64,000 nt of DNA from Tricholoma matsutake (GCA_026075535.2 AP026547.1:10602001-10666000), one strand, 5' to 3'. Shown: positions 10,817-22,257, numbered from the stretch's first letter. The notes: a model not told the origin generated them from the sequence alone. Numbers and translations are program-made.

Positions 10817-11591
10817 ATGTCCCCCCCAGCAGTCTCCACGCAAATCAAATTGGCCGCGATGAAGGCCCAACACTAACAGAGGGAGCAGGCAATGAAGGAG
10901 CAGATGGAATGGGAGATGAGAGAGCTGGAGGAAGCGACAAGGGAGGAGGAGCGGAGGCTGCAGGAGGAGCAAAGAGCAGCAGAGGAGGCTGCGAAGGCAG
11001 AAGAGGCACGCCAGGCAGAGGTGTGGAAAAACCAGGCAGTGGCCACAAGACGAGCAGAGAAGAAGTGGGCAGCTGCAGCCACAGGTTTGGGGGACAAGGC
11101 TGAGGGGAGCAAGTCCCCAAAGAAGAAGAAAGTCGCCAGGTCAAAGGTGAGGGTGGGGTCAGGGTCCGGAGCAGGTGCAGGCTGCCTTGCCCTGCAAAAG
11201 GTGAGTTTCTTGTTTTACTTCTCAGCCTTCATTTACTGATAAGTGGAGATGCAAATATCAAAAAATTGCTTGTTTCAAGATGGGTGCGAGGCACGTGTGC
11301 GATAACTGCATGCACATCAAACACAAGTGCAAAGAGGTAGTGTGGGAGGGGTAGGAGGCCCCTGCAGCCAAAATGGCAGGAACAATGGGGTCGACAGGAA
11401 ATAGCGGGGCAAATGCAGAGCTGATGCAGCAGATGATGAAGATGATGAAGAAGGGATTTGGTGAGGTGGCAACTGCGGTGTGGGAATCCATAGGGGAGAT
11501 CTGGGATGCATTGGACCCAGAGTGGGTGGAGGACAAAAGTGCTGGGGAGGAGAGCGACGAGGAGGAAGAAGAAGTGGAGTGGGCGGTGTGA
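10817..11591 (+). pseudogene. Antisense spliced ORF in the 3' region of G1-b
   Basis: The ORF runs opposite to the element between pol and the 3' LTR. It starts at the ATG at 10817 (MSPPAVSTQIKLAAMKAQ), has one in-frame TAA near 10874, then a long charged coiled coil (MEWEMRELEEATREEERR) and a basic patch (KSPKKKKVARSK). A 79-bp intron (11201-11279; GTGAGT donor, CAAG acceptor) joins in phase to VCDNCMHIKHKC, a small Cys cluster like the CxxC motif of many basidiomycete DNA-binding proteins. A further acidic ORF follows at 11373-11591. Its role is unknown; antisense ORFs in this position are known from some plant Ty3 elements. Confidence 0.6.
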
Positions 11592-11893
11592 GAGTCCCAG
11601 CAGGAAAGACGGGGGATCCGCCAGTCTGGAGATGACTGTGTGGCTTTCCCAGAGATATCTGGAGAAAAGGTGGGTGTATGACAAGGAGGAGAGTGAGAGT
11701 GGAGAAGAGGGTGAGAGTGGAGAAAAGGGCAAGGGTGAAGAAGAGGGCAAGGTTGGGAGAGAGGGTGATGAAGACAGTGAGGGAGAAGTGGAGGTGGTAG
11801 TGTAGGGATCTGGTTGGATCCAAAGAAAATTCTTTTTGCAATAATATTTTGTTTCTGAATTCCAACTGAGTGAATGAGTAACATGAATAGACT
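11592..11893 (+). other. Acidic low-complexity continuation of the antisense region
   Basis: Plus-strand reading remains open in one frame to 11805 with Glu/Gly-rich repeats (GEEGESGEKGKGEEEGK). It could be the C-terminus of the antisense ORF after a frameshift. It lies beyond the pol stop (about 11894), so it does not overlap pol. Confidence 0.4.
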
Positions 11894-13340
11894 TTAAGCG
11901 AATAATGGACCTGGTTTCTGTGGGTAGCAGGTGTGAAAATCCATGAGGAGTTCTTGGGTGTGGTCAAGTTCTGTAACAGGTAGCCAGAAGGTTTCTTCAT
12001 TGGTTCCCTGGTAACCTTCCCATCGGACAAGGTAGAGAATCTTGTAGTGACATCGATTGTCGACCTTGGAGTCAAGGACTTCAGCAATCTTATACTTGAG
12101 CTCATTGTCAATAGTGATTGGAGGAGGTGGAGGTTGTGCTCAATTTGGAATTGTGTTCAGGAAGTGTTTTTCTAGTTGGGAGACATGGAAAACAGGGTGG
12201 ATGGCCCACATATGGTCTGGAAGCTGCAGGGTGACTGAGTGAGTACCCAGGTGGGCGATGATTTCAAAGGCCCATGGTTCTTTTTGGAAAGTTTCTTTGA
12301 GGGACAAGTGGTGTGGATATTTTCCACAGTGATGTAGGCAGAGTCACCAATGTTGAAGTCGGGTGTGGGTGCCCGATGTTCGTCTGCAGGGCCTTGATAA
12401 TGCTCTTGAGCAGCCACAAGCTGTTTCCAAAGTTCCTGATGAAAGTCATCTAAGTCAACAATGAACTCATGGGCGCACTGTGAGGCTAAGTTGCGTTTGG
12501 GCATCGACAGAAAGGTTTGGGTGGTAGGTCTTGTTGGCAAAGAAAGGGGATACACCTGTAGAGGTCGAGGGAGCATTGTTGTAGGCAAATTCACCCAAGG
12601 GTAAGAGGTGAGACCAGTTGTCCTGCTGACAGTTGCAGAAGATCTGGAGGTCCTGCTCCAAGGTCTGATTAAGTTGTTCCATCTGACCATCACCTTGCGG
12701 GTGATAACTGGAAGTGAAGTGGATCCACATGTTGGGTGCTTTCTGAGGGAGCAGAAGAAATGGGAGACAAACTTGGATCCCCAGTTGCAAGTGATGTGCA
12801 AAGGGACACCATGCTTGGACAAGACGTGGAGGATGAACAGGTTGGCTAATTCTTGGGCTGTGATTTCATTGACAGTTGGGATGGAGATGCCTTGTTTGGT
12901 GAGGTGGTCAATGATGACAAGGATAGCTGTGTGGCCATCAGAGTCAGGTAGTTGTTCAATGAAATCCATGGAGATTGAGTTCCAAGGTCATTCCAGGACC
13001 AGAAGTTGCTTTAGGAACCTTTTGGGTTTGTGTCAAGGCGATTTGGATCATTTGCAAGTGGTACAGGATTTGCAGAATTCCTGCATGAAGGTGTGGAGGT
13101 TTGGCCAGACATATTCCCGATGGACCAGCTGCTGGGTTTTGTTTTCTCTGAAGTGGCCAGAGAGGATATGATCATGTTTGTATTGAAGGACCTTGAGGTG
13201 GAGGTCCGCGACATCCAGAACATAAATCTGGTTGAAGTGGCGGAGAAGACCTGCCTTGTCTATGGTCCAGTTGGGCTCAACAGGTTTCAGAAGATGTGCA
13301 GATGATAGGGGGTCAAGGGGTAAGGAGGTGCAGATGTCAT
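11894..13340 (-). pseudogene. pol: Integrase and chromodomain of G1-b
   Basis: The order on the minus strand is a zinc-binding segment (HDHILSGHFRENKT, then CKSCTTC), a DDE core beginning MDFIEQLPDSDGHTAILV, and a C-terminal chromodomain near 11950-12060 reading YLVRWEGYQGTNEETFW. The stop is at about 11894. In the core the second catalytic Asp is lost: canonical TSDRGSEF reads TCNWGSKF (TGC AAC TGG), consistent with CpG transitions. A frameshift separates 12969-12600 from the following block. The chromodomain would target insertion to modified histones. The enzyme is not functional as written. Confidence 0.87.
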
Positions 13341-13351
13341 GGTGAAGTTTC

Positions 13352-14990
13352 TCAACATCGATGATTACTGCTTGTCAAAGGATAGGTGTTGCAAGGTAGG
13401 TGGTGTGAAGGGAAGAGGTGAGTTGTTCCTGTGTGAATACAGGTCAGAAGTTGGTTGGGTTTATGGAGGCAAAGTCGATATTTCCCCCTTGGCGGTAGAC
13501 ATACCAATGTCTTGTGAGTGCATCTGGCTTGGCCCCTAATTTTCTGGAGTGAAAGCAGATAATGAGATTGGTACTCAGACCATCTGGCCTGATGGCGGGT
13601 GAGCAATTTAGTAGTGCGGAAGTACTCCAGATCTTTGTAGTCCACAACCACATCGATTGGGTTTGCAGAACCCTCAAAATATTGCTGCCAATGCTTGAAG
13701 GCTTCAAAGATAACCAGAACTTCCTTGTCATGTGCATTATAATTTAGTTTGGCAGGATTAAAGGAGCAGGAATGGAAAGCAACCAGATGGATTTCTCCAT
13801 CCGCAGTGTAAACTGAGAGGATAGCTGCTAGGGCATAGTCAGAAGTGTCGGTTTCGAGTACCATCTGGGAGTCAGGTACCCATTGAGTTAAGATGGGGGC
13901 ATGAGTGAATTCTTGTTTGAGCTTTTCAAAAGTGTTGTGGCACTTCTTGTTGAAGTCCCATGATGCAGACTTCGATGTCAAGCGGGTGAGTGGAATCACA
14001 ATGTTGGAGTAGCTGTAGATCAAATGGTGGTAAAAGTTACAGAAGCATAAGAAGGATTGTATATCCTTGATCTTCCTAGGCTCCGGCCTGTCAAGCATGG
14101 TTTTGACTTTATCTTCTGACATCCATAGTCCATCCAGTGAAAGCATGAAACCTAGATATTCAACAGTGTCTTTGTGGAACTCACATTTCTGCAGTGAAGT
14201 GTAAAGTCTGTTCTTCCGGAGTCTCCAAAGAACTTCCTTGATGTGAGCTCCATGCTGCAATTTGTCATTGGAGTAGATTAGGATGTCATCAAGGTAGACG
14301 ATGACACAGACATCTAGCATGTCGCTGAAGATGTTGTTCATAAAATGCTGGAAGGCTGCAGGTGCATTAGTGAGCCCAAATGGAACTACCAACCACTCGA
14401 AGGATCCATAGCGGGTGCGGAAAGTAGTTTTCCATTTGTCACCATCCGCAATGCAGACTAGGTAATAGGCATGCCACAAGTCTTTCTTGGTAAACACGTG
14501 GGCTTTTCAGAGGGAGTTGAGGAGGTCGGAAATGAGCAGAAGTGGGTAGCAGTCCTTCTTTGTAAGATGGTTGAGGCCTCAGTAGTTGACGCAAAGTTGT
14601 AGGCTGCTGTCTTTCTTCTTGACAAAGAGAATAGGAGCACTGTGTGGGGATTTAGAGGGGCGAATGAAACCTGAGCAGACATTTTCATCAATGAAGACTC
14701 ATAAGGCTTCTACTTCAGAGGGAGAGAGGGAATACATGCGACCCAGAGGAGGGGGAGCATTGCCCTCTGTCTCTATCTTGAGGTCATAAGGGCAATGTGG
14801 AGGAAGGGTGTCCACCTTAGTCTTATTAAAGACATCAGCGAATTCATGATACTCAGCGGGAATGTCAGATAAATCTGGCTGGTGTGAAGATTGAGCAGAG
14901 CGGGTGGATAACCCTTCTGGAGCGAAGGTCATCTGGAAAGCTATTGCCCCAGGGAGTTTGCTGGTGCGCATGTACATGGCAGCATTGATG
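13352..14990 (-). pseudogene. pol: RT and RNase H of G1-b
   Basis: A 381-codon open stretch (14497-13352) carries motif A (FTKKDLWHAYYLV), motif B ([16 protein letters not shown]), YLDDILIYS and the RNase H start (METDTSDYALAAIL-like, with HDKEVLVIFEAF downstream). The catalytic Asp residues are present. Upstream, 14977-14500 supplies the linker (IPAEYHEFADVFNKTKVDT) and RT fingers but contains TAG and TGA stops. This is the best preserved part of the element; the fragment alone could not give a full polyprotein. Confidence 0.9.
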
Positions 14991-15159
14991 AATGAAATAT
15001 TGGGAGGAGAAAACTTAGGTGGAATGTGGTTTCTAAAGATGCAGATGAACCACCGGTATCTACCAGAAGGTTCAGAGACAAAAGTGACGTCTGGGGTGCT
15101 GGACCTCTATGATCTGCAGAGCGGAAAGTGATTTGGCTTGAAGACCAGTCAATCAACAG

Positions 15160-15530
15160 ATTGTATTGCTTCAGCCAGTTATGACCGAGTATGGCAGAAC
15201 AGGAAGAGTCTAGCAAGGTTACATAAAATGACAGATTGAACATTCCACTGGTAGGGAAGGTGACCAGAAGTTGGATGACTTGAGTTATGGTGGAGTTGCA
15301 AGATCCATCAAAGAGCTGTAATCTGATCGGGTTAATGGATTTTGTGCTGAGTTGAACATGAAGGAGGAATCGAGGAAGCAATGGGAGGAACCAGAATCAA
15401 TAAGAGTTTGGACTGGAGTGGATTTGTCAGGAATGCTTAAAAGAGTGGTTAGGGAGTCAGTGTTGGAAAGAGTGGACACATTGAGACAAACATAGGCAGC
15501 CAAATGGGTAAGGTCAATGCAACCCCCAGC
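15160..15530 (-). pseudogene. Retropepsin-like protease of G1-b
   Basis: The minus strand reads MAAYVCLNVSTLSNTDSL then TLIDSGSSHCFLD, an intact D-S-G active site (ATT GAT). The frame then shifts near 15350, and the remainder (SFYVTLLDSSCSAILGHNWL) continues in another frame with the conserved LGHNWL end. Unlike the copy at 864-1199, the catalytic Asp survives here, but the frameshift disables the ORF. Confidence 0.85.
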
Positions 15531-15599
15531 CCCAATGGCTGTTTCCTAAGGGTTGTGGACTATTTCTCTGAGTCCATAGTGTTGGGAATGACATCAGAA

Positions 15600-16939
15600 G
15601 CATGGGCTTTTGCAGCTTTGGAATTTGGGCAGTTTCCTGCTATGTGCCCTTCATCACCACAGTAGAGACAAAGTTGTTCTCTCATGTGACCGTCTCATTC
15701 CTCCCCAGTAAGCTTGCCGTTCTTCCCCAACTGATTGGAGATGGACAACTTGGGCTTGTCCAGGGGAGTGTTCTTTGTCATGGAAGACTACTGGTTGGAG
15801 GTGGAGTTTGAAGAGGATTGGTTTGTAGATGGGGAAGGACCTTTGGAAGTGTCCTTCCAACTAGAGTTAGTGAAGTTACTAGAATTCTTTGTTTCAAAGC
15901 AGGATTTGTCTTCTTCCATCCAGTAGATGTCGTCACTATCCTGTGCTTTCAAGCGTGGTTCTGCAAGAGTATCGGGTTTACCACCCCAGAGGACTTTGAT
16001 GCGAAGTCAGAGTGGAAGACCATGGAAATAGTGGTCATGAAGGGCTGCTTCATTCCAGGTGACCCTACAAGCTAATTCCCAAAAGTCAACATTATATTTC
16101 ATGATATGACCAACTTTCTTCATTGCTAAGTCAGAGAGAGCTTTTTCCACATCTCCGACCAGGTCATGCGGGCTGAAGTTGCTTTCCAGCTCAGCAAGGA
16201 AAGACTTGTAGTCCCACATCCAGTGTGTGGAATCTGCCGGGTCATTAAGACCAGGCTCAAACCAACTAAGACCTGATCACTTAAGATAAGAAAGGATAAA
16301 TATGATCTTTTTCTCATCAGAGGAAAATATGTGCAGGCGGTCGTGGTAATGAAGATTACATGAGACTAGAAAGTCTCTAAGTTTTTTTGGATTGGCACCA
16401 TCGAAAGTGTTGGGATCTCAAACTTTGATTTTCTCAGTCTTGGGTGCGTTGTTCTGACAAAGGGTGCAGATACTCTCTGAGAGGTTGTAAAGGACATCTA
16501 TGAACCTATCCCCTGGATCAGGGTTTTCCACTGCGGGAGGTTGATCATCTGGATCATTGGGATCAGGGTCACACCCAGGGCCATCAGGACCACTAGGGTC
16601 ATCAGGTCTGCCAGGAGGTCCATCCTCTAGACTGGGATCTTCCAACACAAAGTGTTCAGGCTGGTTGATGCCCCCTACATACTCAAGGGGAGTTCTTGAT
16701 CAAAAACCTTCCAGGTTGGCAAAAGGGTGTGGGGCATGGGTGGACATGAGATTGGCAGTGATTAAGGGGGCTCCTGAGCTGATTCATCAGAAGATGTTTG
16801 AGGGTCTGGAAGACACTCCAAAAGTAGTGGCAGGTTGAGGGTCGGGAAGGGTGGATCGCTGAATTGCAGAGATCCCAGAAATAGTCCTGGCACGTTGGGA
16901 ATTTTTGGTGGTGCACTGGTGGGTCTTGGTAGGGGTCAT
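15600..16939 (-). pseudogene. gag: Gag of G1-b
   Basis: The probable start is the ATG at 16939 (MTPTKTHQCTTKNSQRAR). Recognisable blocks are the Pro/Asp-rich region, FDGANPKKLRDFLVSC, FEPGLNDPADS, DYKSFLAELESNFSPHD and a decayed zinc knuckle near 15620-15690. Stops (tandem TGA near 16790, others later) and frameshifts interrupt it. Homology to the Gag at 1256-2607 holds along the whole length. Confidence 0.84.
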
Positions 16940-16979
16940 AGAGAGGACTGAGACGAGTGAAGTGTGAGTTCATATATAC

Positions 16980-17683
16980 TGTTAAGACCTGATCCTAGAA
17001 GGCACATCAGAATCTGATCGGACCCTGCAGCTGATGATAGCAGAAGGTTGTCAGGTTGTGGCAGATTCTGCAGAGGGGAAAATGGAAAGGACTTGGCTTC
17101 AACTTGTAAGAAGCTGCACCCTTCACCTCGTCTGGTGTCCTAATTTCAAGATGAAGGTTTGGAGGTAGAAGTGGGGAAGTGCGGGTAAATGTGGGAAGTA
17201 GTACGGAGGGACTTGGGTTAAGTTCGGATGAGACCAGAACTTCAGAGGGAGACTAGAGGTCAAGTTGAATGGAGTTCAGACTCTTAGAGGACTGAGGTAG
17301 GAGTAGAATGAGATTTAGATTGGCAGGTTAAAGTTGAGTCTATGTTGATATACAAACTGAGGAATACAAGGTGAAACTAACTAAGCTTAAATACTGTAGT
17401 CTGGAATAAAGGCGGAATGGAAACAGAGGCTGCAGCAGTGTCTTGACTGCATAGATAAATTACCTAGTGGGAGCCGCACAGGAATCCATAGTTGAATTTG
17501 CACAAGAGATGGCAGCCTTGGGAAGGTGGCCATGGGTGCTGTACAAGGCAGCCTGGTGCACAGCAGTGGGGGCAGTGCAAGGCAGCCAGGAATGAAAGCG
17601 GGAGGAGTTGACGAATGGGTTCGACATGCAGAAAGGGGTCAGACAGATGCGGGTTCCAATCAGGTGAGGAATGGTTCTTGACA
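16980..17683 (-). repeat. 5' LTR of G1-b
   Basis: 704 bp, TGTTAAGACCTGATCC to GGTTCTTGACA on the plus strand. The inner edge is followed on the minus strand by GTATATATGAACTCACAC; no standard TGG-type primer binding site is seen, so priming is unexplained. Confidence 0.94.
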
Positions 17684-17688
17684 CTGTG

Positions 17689-17963
17689 CCAAGGTCAGGA
17701 GTATCAGTATCCATCTTGTTACACCACCTTGACTCAAATTCCTATTTAACAATATCCCATTGTCTATGACCTTTGTTTGGGAGCTTGTTGAAATATTTCT
17801 TTGTGGGAGAGCCACAAAAAAGCTTGCTAGCAAAGAAGTCGACCTTCTCTTGATTGGTATTGGATTGGTAAATGTTGGTCTCGAGAGCTGCTAGCCAGTC
17901 AGCTGGGTCTTCAGGTGCACCTGGTTCACCAGTGAAGTTGTAAGCTTGACAGTATGGAGCCAT
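17689..17963 (-). pseudogene. Gag-like gene D, N-terminal part
   Basis: The start is probably the ATG at 17963 (MAPYCQAYNFTGEPGAPE). The sequence resembles retrotransposon gag: PADWLAALETNIYQSN, FFASKLFCGSPTKKYFNKLP and WDIVK, then a TAG and EFESRWCNKMD. The frame enters 17684 and, with G1-b removed, continues at 9971. Gag domains of this type form the capsid of Ty3-like elements. No pol is attached, so it may be an isolated or domesticated Gag. Alternatively it is a remnant of a retroelement. Confidence 0.68.
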
Positions 17964-18106
17964 GACTGAATGCACAGAGTCAAATCTCCATGTTCTCACC
18001 AGATGGAGACATGCAGTCTTACAGAAGCAGAGGGGAAATGCCTGAAAGCAAGGGCAACAGCTGTGTATAGCAGTGCTGTGGTAGTGATGATGAGACAATC
18101 CCTTGT

Positions 18107-18458
18107 TTTTTTTTTTTTTGGTGGAAGCATTTTTCCCACAATTTGTGGGAGGCTTTGAGACACTAGAACTCCATTTCTGGAAGACCATCCTGCTTAATGT
18201 GGGGATGACAATGCTACTGCTCTCACCGCCTGCTTAGGGGTTCCAAGGAATTTGAACCTCAGAGTAGGGTTACCAGGGAGGAAATGAATTTTATGCACAC
18301 TGTATTATTACAGTGACTCATCACATTGGATAATACCCACTAAAACCTCCCAGTGGCTGAACAGGGGCAGGATTCGAACTTGAGACCTTCTGCCTATTGT
18401 CAGTTGGTCACAGGGCCTAGGCTGAGTATGATGGTTGCCACTACACCATTGTGCCCCC
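18107..18458 (-). mobile_element. tRNA-derived SINE with 17-bp target duplication
   Basis: On the minus strand the element begins GGGGGCACAATGGTGTAGTGG with a Pol III box A (TGGTGTAGTGGC, 18437-18448) and box B (GTTCGAATCC, 18370-18379). It ends in an A tract, seen as a T run at 18106-18119. The flanks carry the direct repeat ATGAGACAATCCCTTGT at 18090-18106 and 18459-18475, the hallmark of LINE-type target-primed insertion. The middle has no similarity I recognise. It is non-autonomous and would depend on a LINE enzyme. This is the clearest small retroposon in the window. Confidence 0.92.
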
Positions 18459-18475
18459 ATGAGACAATCCCTTGT

Positions 18476-20537
18476 CTACGTGGATATCAACACGGGATCA
18501 CGTGACCACATAGATCACATGACTGTATCTACTGTGTGCACACCTGAGTGCATAGTTACAGTGTCAGTGACATCAAAATACATGTGGCACGTGGTGCATC
18601 AATTATCTTATGTAGCACACTGTATATCCCAAATGCAAGTGTCTGGCTCATCTCTGTCAGTTCCCTCACTGAAGACTCAAATGCCATTGCCCATTTCGAC
18701 TCCTTGTCCTGCTGGATAACAGACAAATCCACAGGAGCTTTCATCGCATGCGGCCCCCTACTCCCCACAAAGAAACTCTATGCACTCACCCTACACTCAG
18801 CTACTGCTGATCATGCTCTTAGTGTCCATGGTACACCTTCTCTCGTAACCTGGCATTGTCACCTTGGCCATGCAAATTATCAATTCCTATGGGATATGGC
18901 CAGAAAGGGAACACTCACAGGTGCATCTGTCTCCTCTATCTTGAGACTGCCTAAATGTGATGCATGCATCCTTGGAAAACAGATGAGAACACCAGTACCA
19001 AAGAAGCATGAGCAAGGGGATGGGCACAAGGCAATGAGGAAACTGGGAAAAGTATGGGTAGATTTATCAGGCCCACATGCTGTTAGATCGCATGCCAGAA
19101 ATGAATATATCATGGATATTGTTGATGACTATACCTCATTTCCTGAGCTCAAGGCATGGGAGCTAGCTCATGAAGCTGAGACAGGCCTCAAGGTCGGAAC
19201 TTACATTACTGACAACAGGGAACTCAAATCACATCAAATGGAGACATGCTCAAATCTCGAGGTACTGAACCACAGTTTACTGCCCCACATACATCCACAC
19301 ACATTGGACATGTTGAATGTATGCACGGAACCCTCATGGCAAAGGCACATACAATGTGTATATATGCACAGCTACCTACATATCTCTGGGATGAACTCTA
19401 CCTAATGGCCATCCACCTACATGCAAAAACCACCACGCGGTCGTTACATGGAATTATGCCCTGGGAATTATGGTATGAATGCAAACTGGATTATTCATAC
19501 ATGCGTGAAATAGGTTGTCAGGCATTTGTTCTTATCCCTAAAAAGATAACCCAAAAATGTTCGAACGATCAATTGAATATGTCCTTATCAGATATGAACA
19601 TAAATCCAACGCTTACTGATGCTATGACCATACCATCCATAAGGTCCACAGCTCCTATCACGTTCGCTTCATTGAGAGTCATGAAGGCCATACACCATTG
19701 ATGAACACACCTGACATGGACTCAGTTGGATCAATAAATCTGATAATCACACCACCTGATGATGATGATGATGAACCTATTACTCCCACAACTTGCCTGG
19801 ATATACATATGACACCACCCATAATTGCGCCCCCTCAACAATCATCTCAGGTTCCGATACCAACTGATTGCAATCCAAATGGTGGACCTACTGTCACCCA
19901 CACTGAAACAGCTGTGCAGGAATCCATGGAGAGTGCAGTTCACATGACAGAGCTTCATTGGGAATGGAAAGCAGCTAGACAGGCTGAAATGTGCACTGAT
20001 CACCCCAAGGAACTTGCCACTGGCAATATTATTGCTGATGATCTCCACCATGCATTTGGGAACTTCGATCTTGGTGATCAGGCACATAAGCTTCTTGCCC
20101 TGATCTCGGAAATGACTGATCTTGATCTGGAATCACTTCAATTCAAAGATGAACCCCAAACATGGGATGAGGCAAAGGTGTCAGCTGATGCAATTAGATG
20201 GGAAACTGGGTATCATGATGAACTAAAATCACTGAAAGAAATGGGGGTCTACCAGCTCATCCCTCACACTGAGTTTCCTCTTGGGAAACACATCCAAAAG
20301 GGGAAACCTATTTTCCACATTAAGTGTGATGAAGAAGGAAAAGCAGTTAGATGGAAAGTACATCTTGTCTCTAAAGGTTTTGAACAAATTTATGGCAAGG
20401 ACTACACTAAAACCACCTCACCTACTGCACACATGGAATCATGGAGAATCCTTTTACACATTGCAGCCTCTCTGGGTTGGGACATGCAACAAATCAATGT
20501 GAAGACCACTTTCTTGTATGGACGTGCATGTGCATGA
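18476..20537 (+). pseudogene. pol: Copia element 1 (protease end, integrase, RT start), decayed
   Basis: The plus strand shows the protease C-terminal end (LYIPNASVWLISVSSL), then the GAG-pre-integrase zinc motif (WHCHLGHAN ... CDACILGKQ), an integrase core (WVDLSGPHAV, VDDYT, ITDNREL, GHVECMHGTLM) and the RT N-terminus (DEAKVSADAIRWETGYHDEL, KTTSPTAHMESWRILLHIAA). It stops at INVKTTFLYG, where the Asp of motif A is Asn (ATC AAT). Three frames are used. There is no Gag, no LTR and no RT palm. The same family recurs at 32150-33600. Confidence 0.88.
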
Positions 20538-20779
20538 GAGTCTAGCCAGCTCCATCTGGTGACAACAGGCAACTAGCTGTCAACTGTCCTCTGCTCTGTC
20601 CACTGTCCACTACCTGCTGAACCTGCCCACTGCACTCTCACAACTCTGTCAACTGCTTTTCCCAGCTCATTCTATCTGCTAAATGCTTGGTTTCAACACA
20701 TCTGTCTACTGGTCTACCATATACCTGCTCTGCTTCATTTCAGTCCTCTCTTCTACCCTGCTAACACCCTAGACTGGCA
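20538..20779. other. Non-coding CT-rich stretch
   Basis: Short CTGTCC/CAACTGTC-type repeats occur, with no ORF or recognised element. It may be the 5' leader or LTR remnant of Gypsy element C, whose Gag starts downstream. I see nothing else in it. Confidence 0.35.
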
Positions 20780-21444
20780 ATGCTACTGCACCACCCCAGA
20801 CATCCAAATTTGGCAACAGCACCACTGGATATGTCCCAACTGCCCACAATGAGCCATGAAGATGCCGACGAAACAGTCACATCATTGTCAACAATGCCAA
20901 CACCACCCACAAAAACTGTTGAGAGCCAGCCATCTGGAGCTCAGATGACGCACATACCACCTACCTACACACCTCTGCAATCCCTGAACCACCACCTGCA
21001 CCCTCGGCATCACTTGTTAACCCCCCAGCATCGCCGACACCATTAACAACCATGACATTACTCACAACGGCCATCCCAACCAATGAGGATGATGAGAATG
21101 AAACAATGGAAGATATAGTGCCATTCTGGGGCAACGATGAGCACGATGATGAGGACCTGCACGACTTCCTCAACACCATCAAGCAAATGTTTATAATGAA
21201 GGCCACCATAACTGATGCCCAACAGCTCCAAGCATCCAAACTTCACCTGAAGTCTGGTGCCACTGTGGAACAATGGTGGGAAGAACTTCCACCAAGTAAA
21301 AAGGACAACTGGGACCACTTCTGCCAAGTGTTTAAAGTAAGATTAGATGGCCAGTAAGAATACCCACAGCAAAAATGGTATGATAAAAACTAACACACCA
21401 CATCACAGACGAGGAGCTCAGGACACAAGTAAAAACACAAGGTA
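20780..21444 (+). pseudogene. gag: Gag of old Gypsy element C, N-terminal part
   Basis: The 21052-21357 block reads FWGNDEHDDEDLHDFL, MFIMKATITDAQQLQ, LKSGATVEQWWEELP and NWDHFCQVFKVRL, the layout of Ty3-like Gag (a capsid N-terminal half with a W-rich centre). Upstream (20780-21046) a Pro/Thr-rich leader is open in another frame. The gene is cut at 21448 by the insertion of G2-A and resumes at 27735. Confidence 0.72.
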
Positions 21445-21448
21445 TAGA

Positions 21449-22091
21449 TGTAAGGGGACTAGGGGGGTGCCCTGTGTGTTTTTCCTACTTTTTATGTTTG
21501 TCCTATATTTTTCCCCACCTCATTTCCTTCTATTCTTCATTTTCGATGATTTTTCCGGATTTTATTACTAATTTTCCCTTGCTATCATGTTTGTACATGT
21601 TGACACTTTTATATTTAGAGGCGGAGTACCCCTTCCGACACATACCCCTTGGTATGATGTCATTCAGCGGCCTTGATCCGCCTATCTCCGCCTTTTTCTA
21701 TTTTTAGGTTATATTTGATTTTTGTCGTCTTCACATATACTGGGCATCAGCAAGGGGATCCTTAGAGTTTTCCGGATTTTATTACTAATTTTCCCTTGCT
21801 ATCATGTTTGTACATGTTGACACTTTTATATTTAGAGGCGGAGTACCCCTTCCGACACATACCCCTTGGTATGATGTCATTCGGCGGCCTTGATCCGCCT
21901 ATCTCTGCCATTTTCTATTTTTAGGTTATATTTGATTTTTGTCGTCTTCACATATACTGGGCATCAGCAAGGGGATCCTTAGAGTTTTGTCTTCGGATTT
22001 CCCTTTGCTAGGTGTGTCCCCAATGCCTGTATTATGTAGTATAATTTTAACTTTGGATTTCCCTTTGCTAGAGGCTTAGGTTGCCCTTATA
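21449..22091 (+). repeat. 5' LTR of G2-A with 217-bp internal duplication
   Basis: 643 bp, against 426 bp in the other three G2 LTRs. The excess is a tandem repeat of 217 bp: TTTTCCGGATTTTATTACTA occurs at about 21552 and again at about 21769, each followed by the same GAGGCGGA...GGGGATCCTTAGAG sequence. Confidence 0.92.
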
Positions 22092-22257
22092 GTAGAAAAC
22101 TCTCCCCTAAGGCCCGAAAATCGCGAACACGCTGCCGAAGATAGGCAGGTACGGACTGGACGATGCTTCCCAAAGCTCCACAGAGTCCCTACACACTGTT
22201 CCAGATAATCTCGCCTTTATTACACTGCCATTTTCGCCAAACGCGCTCCCTAGCGAC

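Larger units (their letters stand above)
9977..17683 (-). mobile_element. Complete Ty3/Gypsy element G1-b
   Basis: A 7,707-bp minus-strand element bounded by 704-bp LTRs (9977-10680 and 16980-17683) with TGTTAAGA...TTCTTGACA ends. A 5-bp target duplication CTGTG is present at 9972-9976 and 17684-17688. Internal order on the minus strand is Gag, protease, RT, RNase H, integrase, chromodomain, then a 1.2-kb 3' region holding an antisense ORF and a polypurine tract. The two LTRs are about 96% identical by eye, most differences being transitions, so the insertion is fairly young but no longer intact. Confidence 0.95.

Noticed and set aside
11229..12111. Long minus-strand open frames over 11229-12111
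   Set aside because: Only the chromodomain end (above 11894) is pol. The rest is Leu/Ser/Pro-rich shadow of the Glu-rich antisense ORF on the plus strand.
12608..13305. Plus-strand frames of 187 and 91 codons across 12608-13305
   Set aside because: They lie antisense to integrase and show no domain; the minus strand carries the catalytic and zinc motifs.
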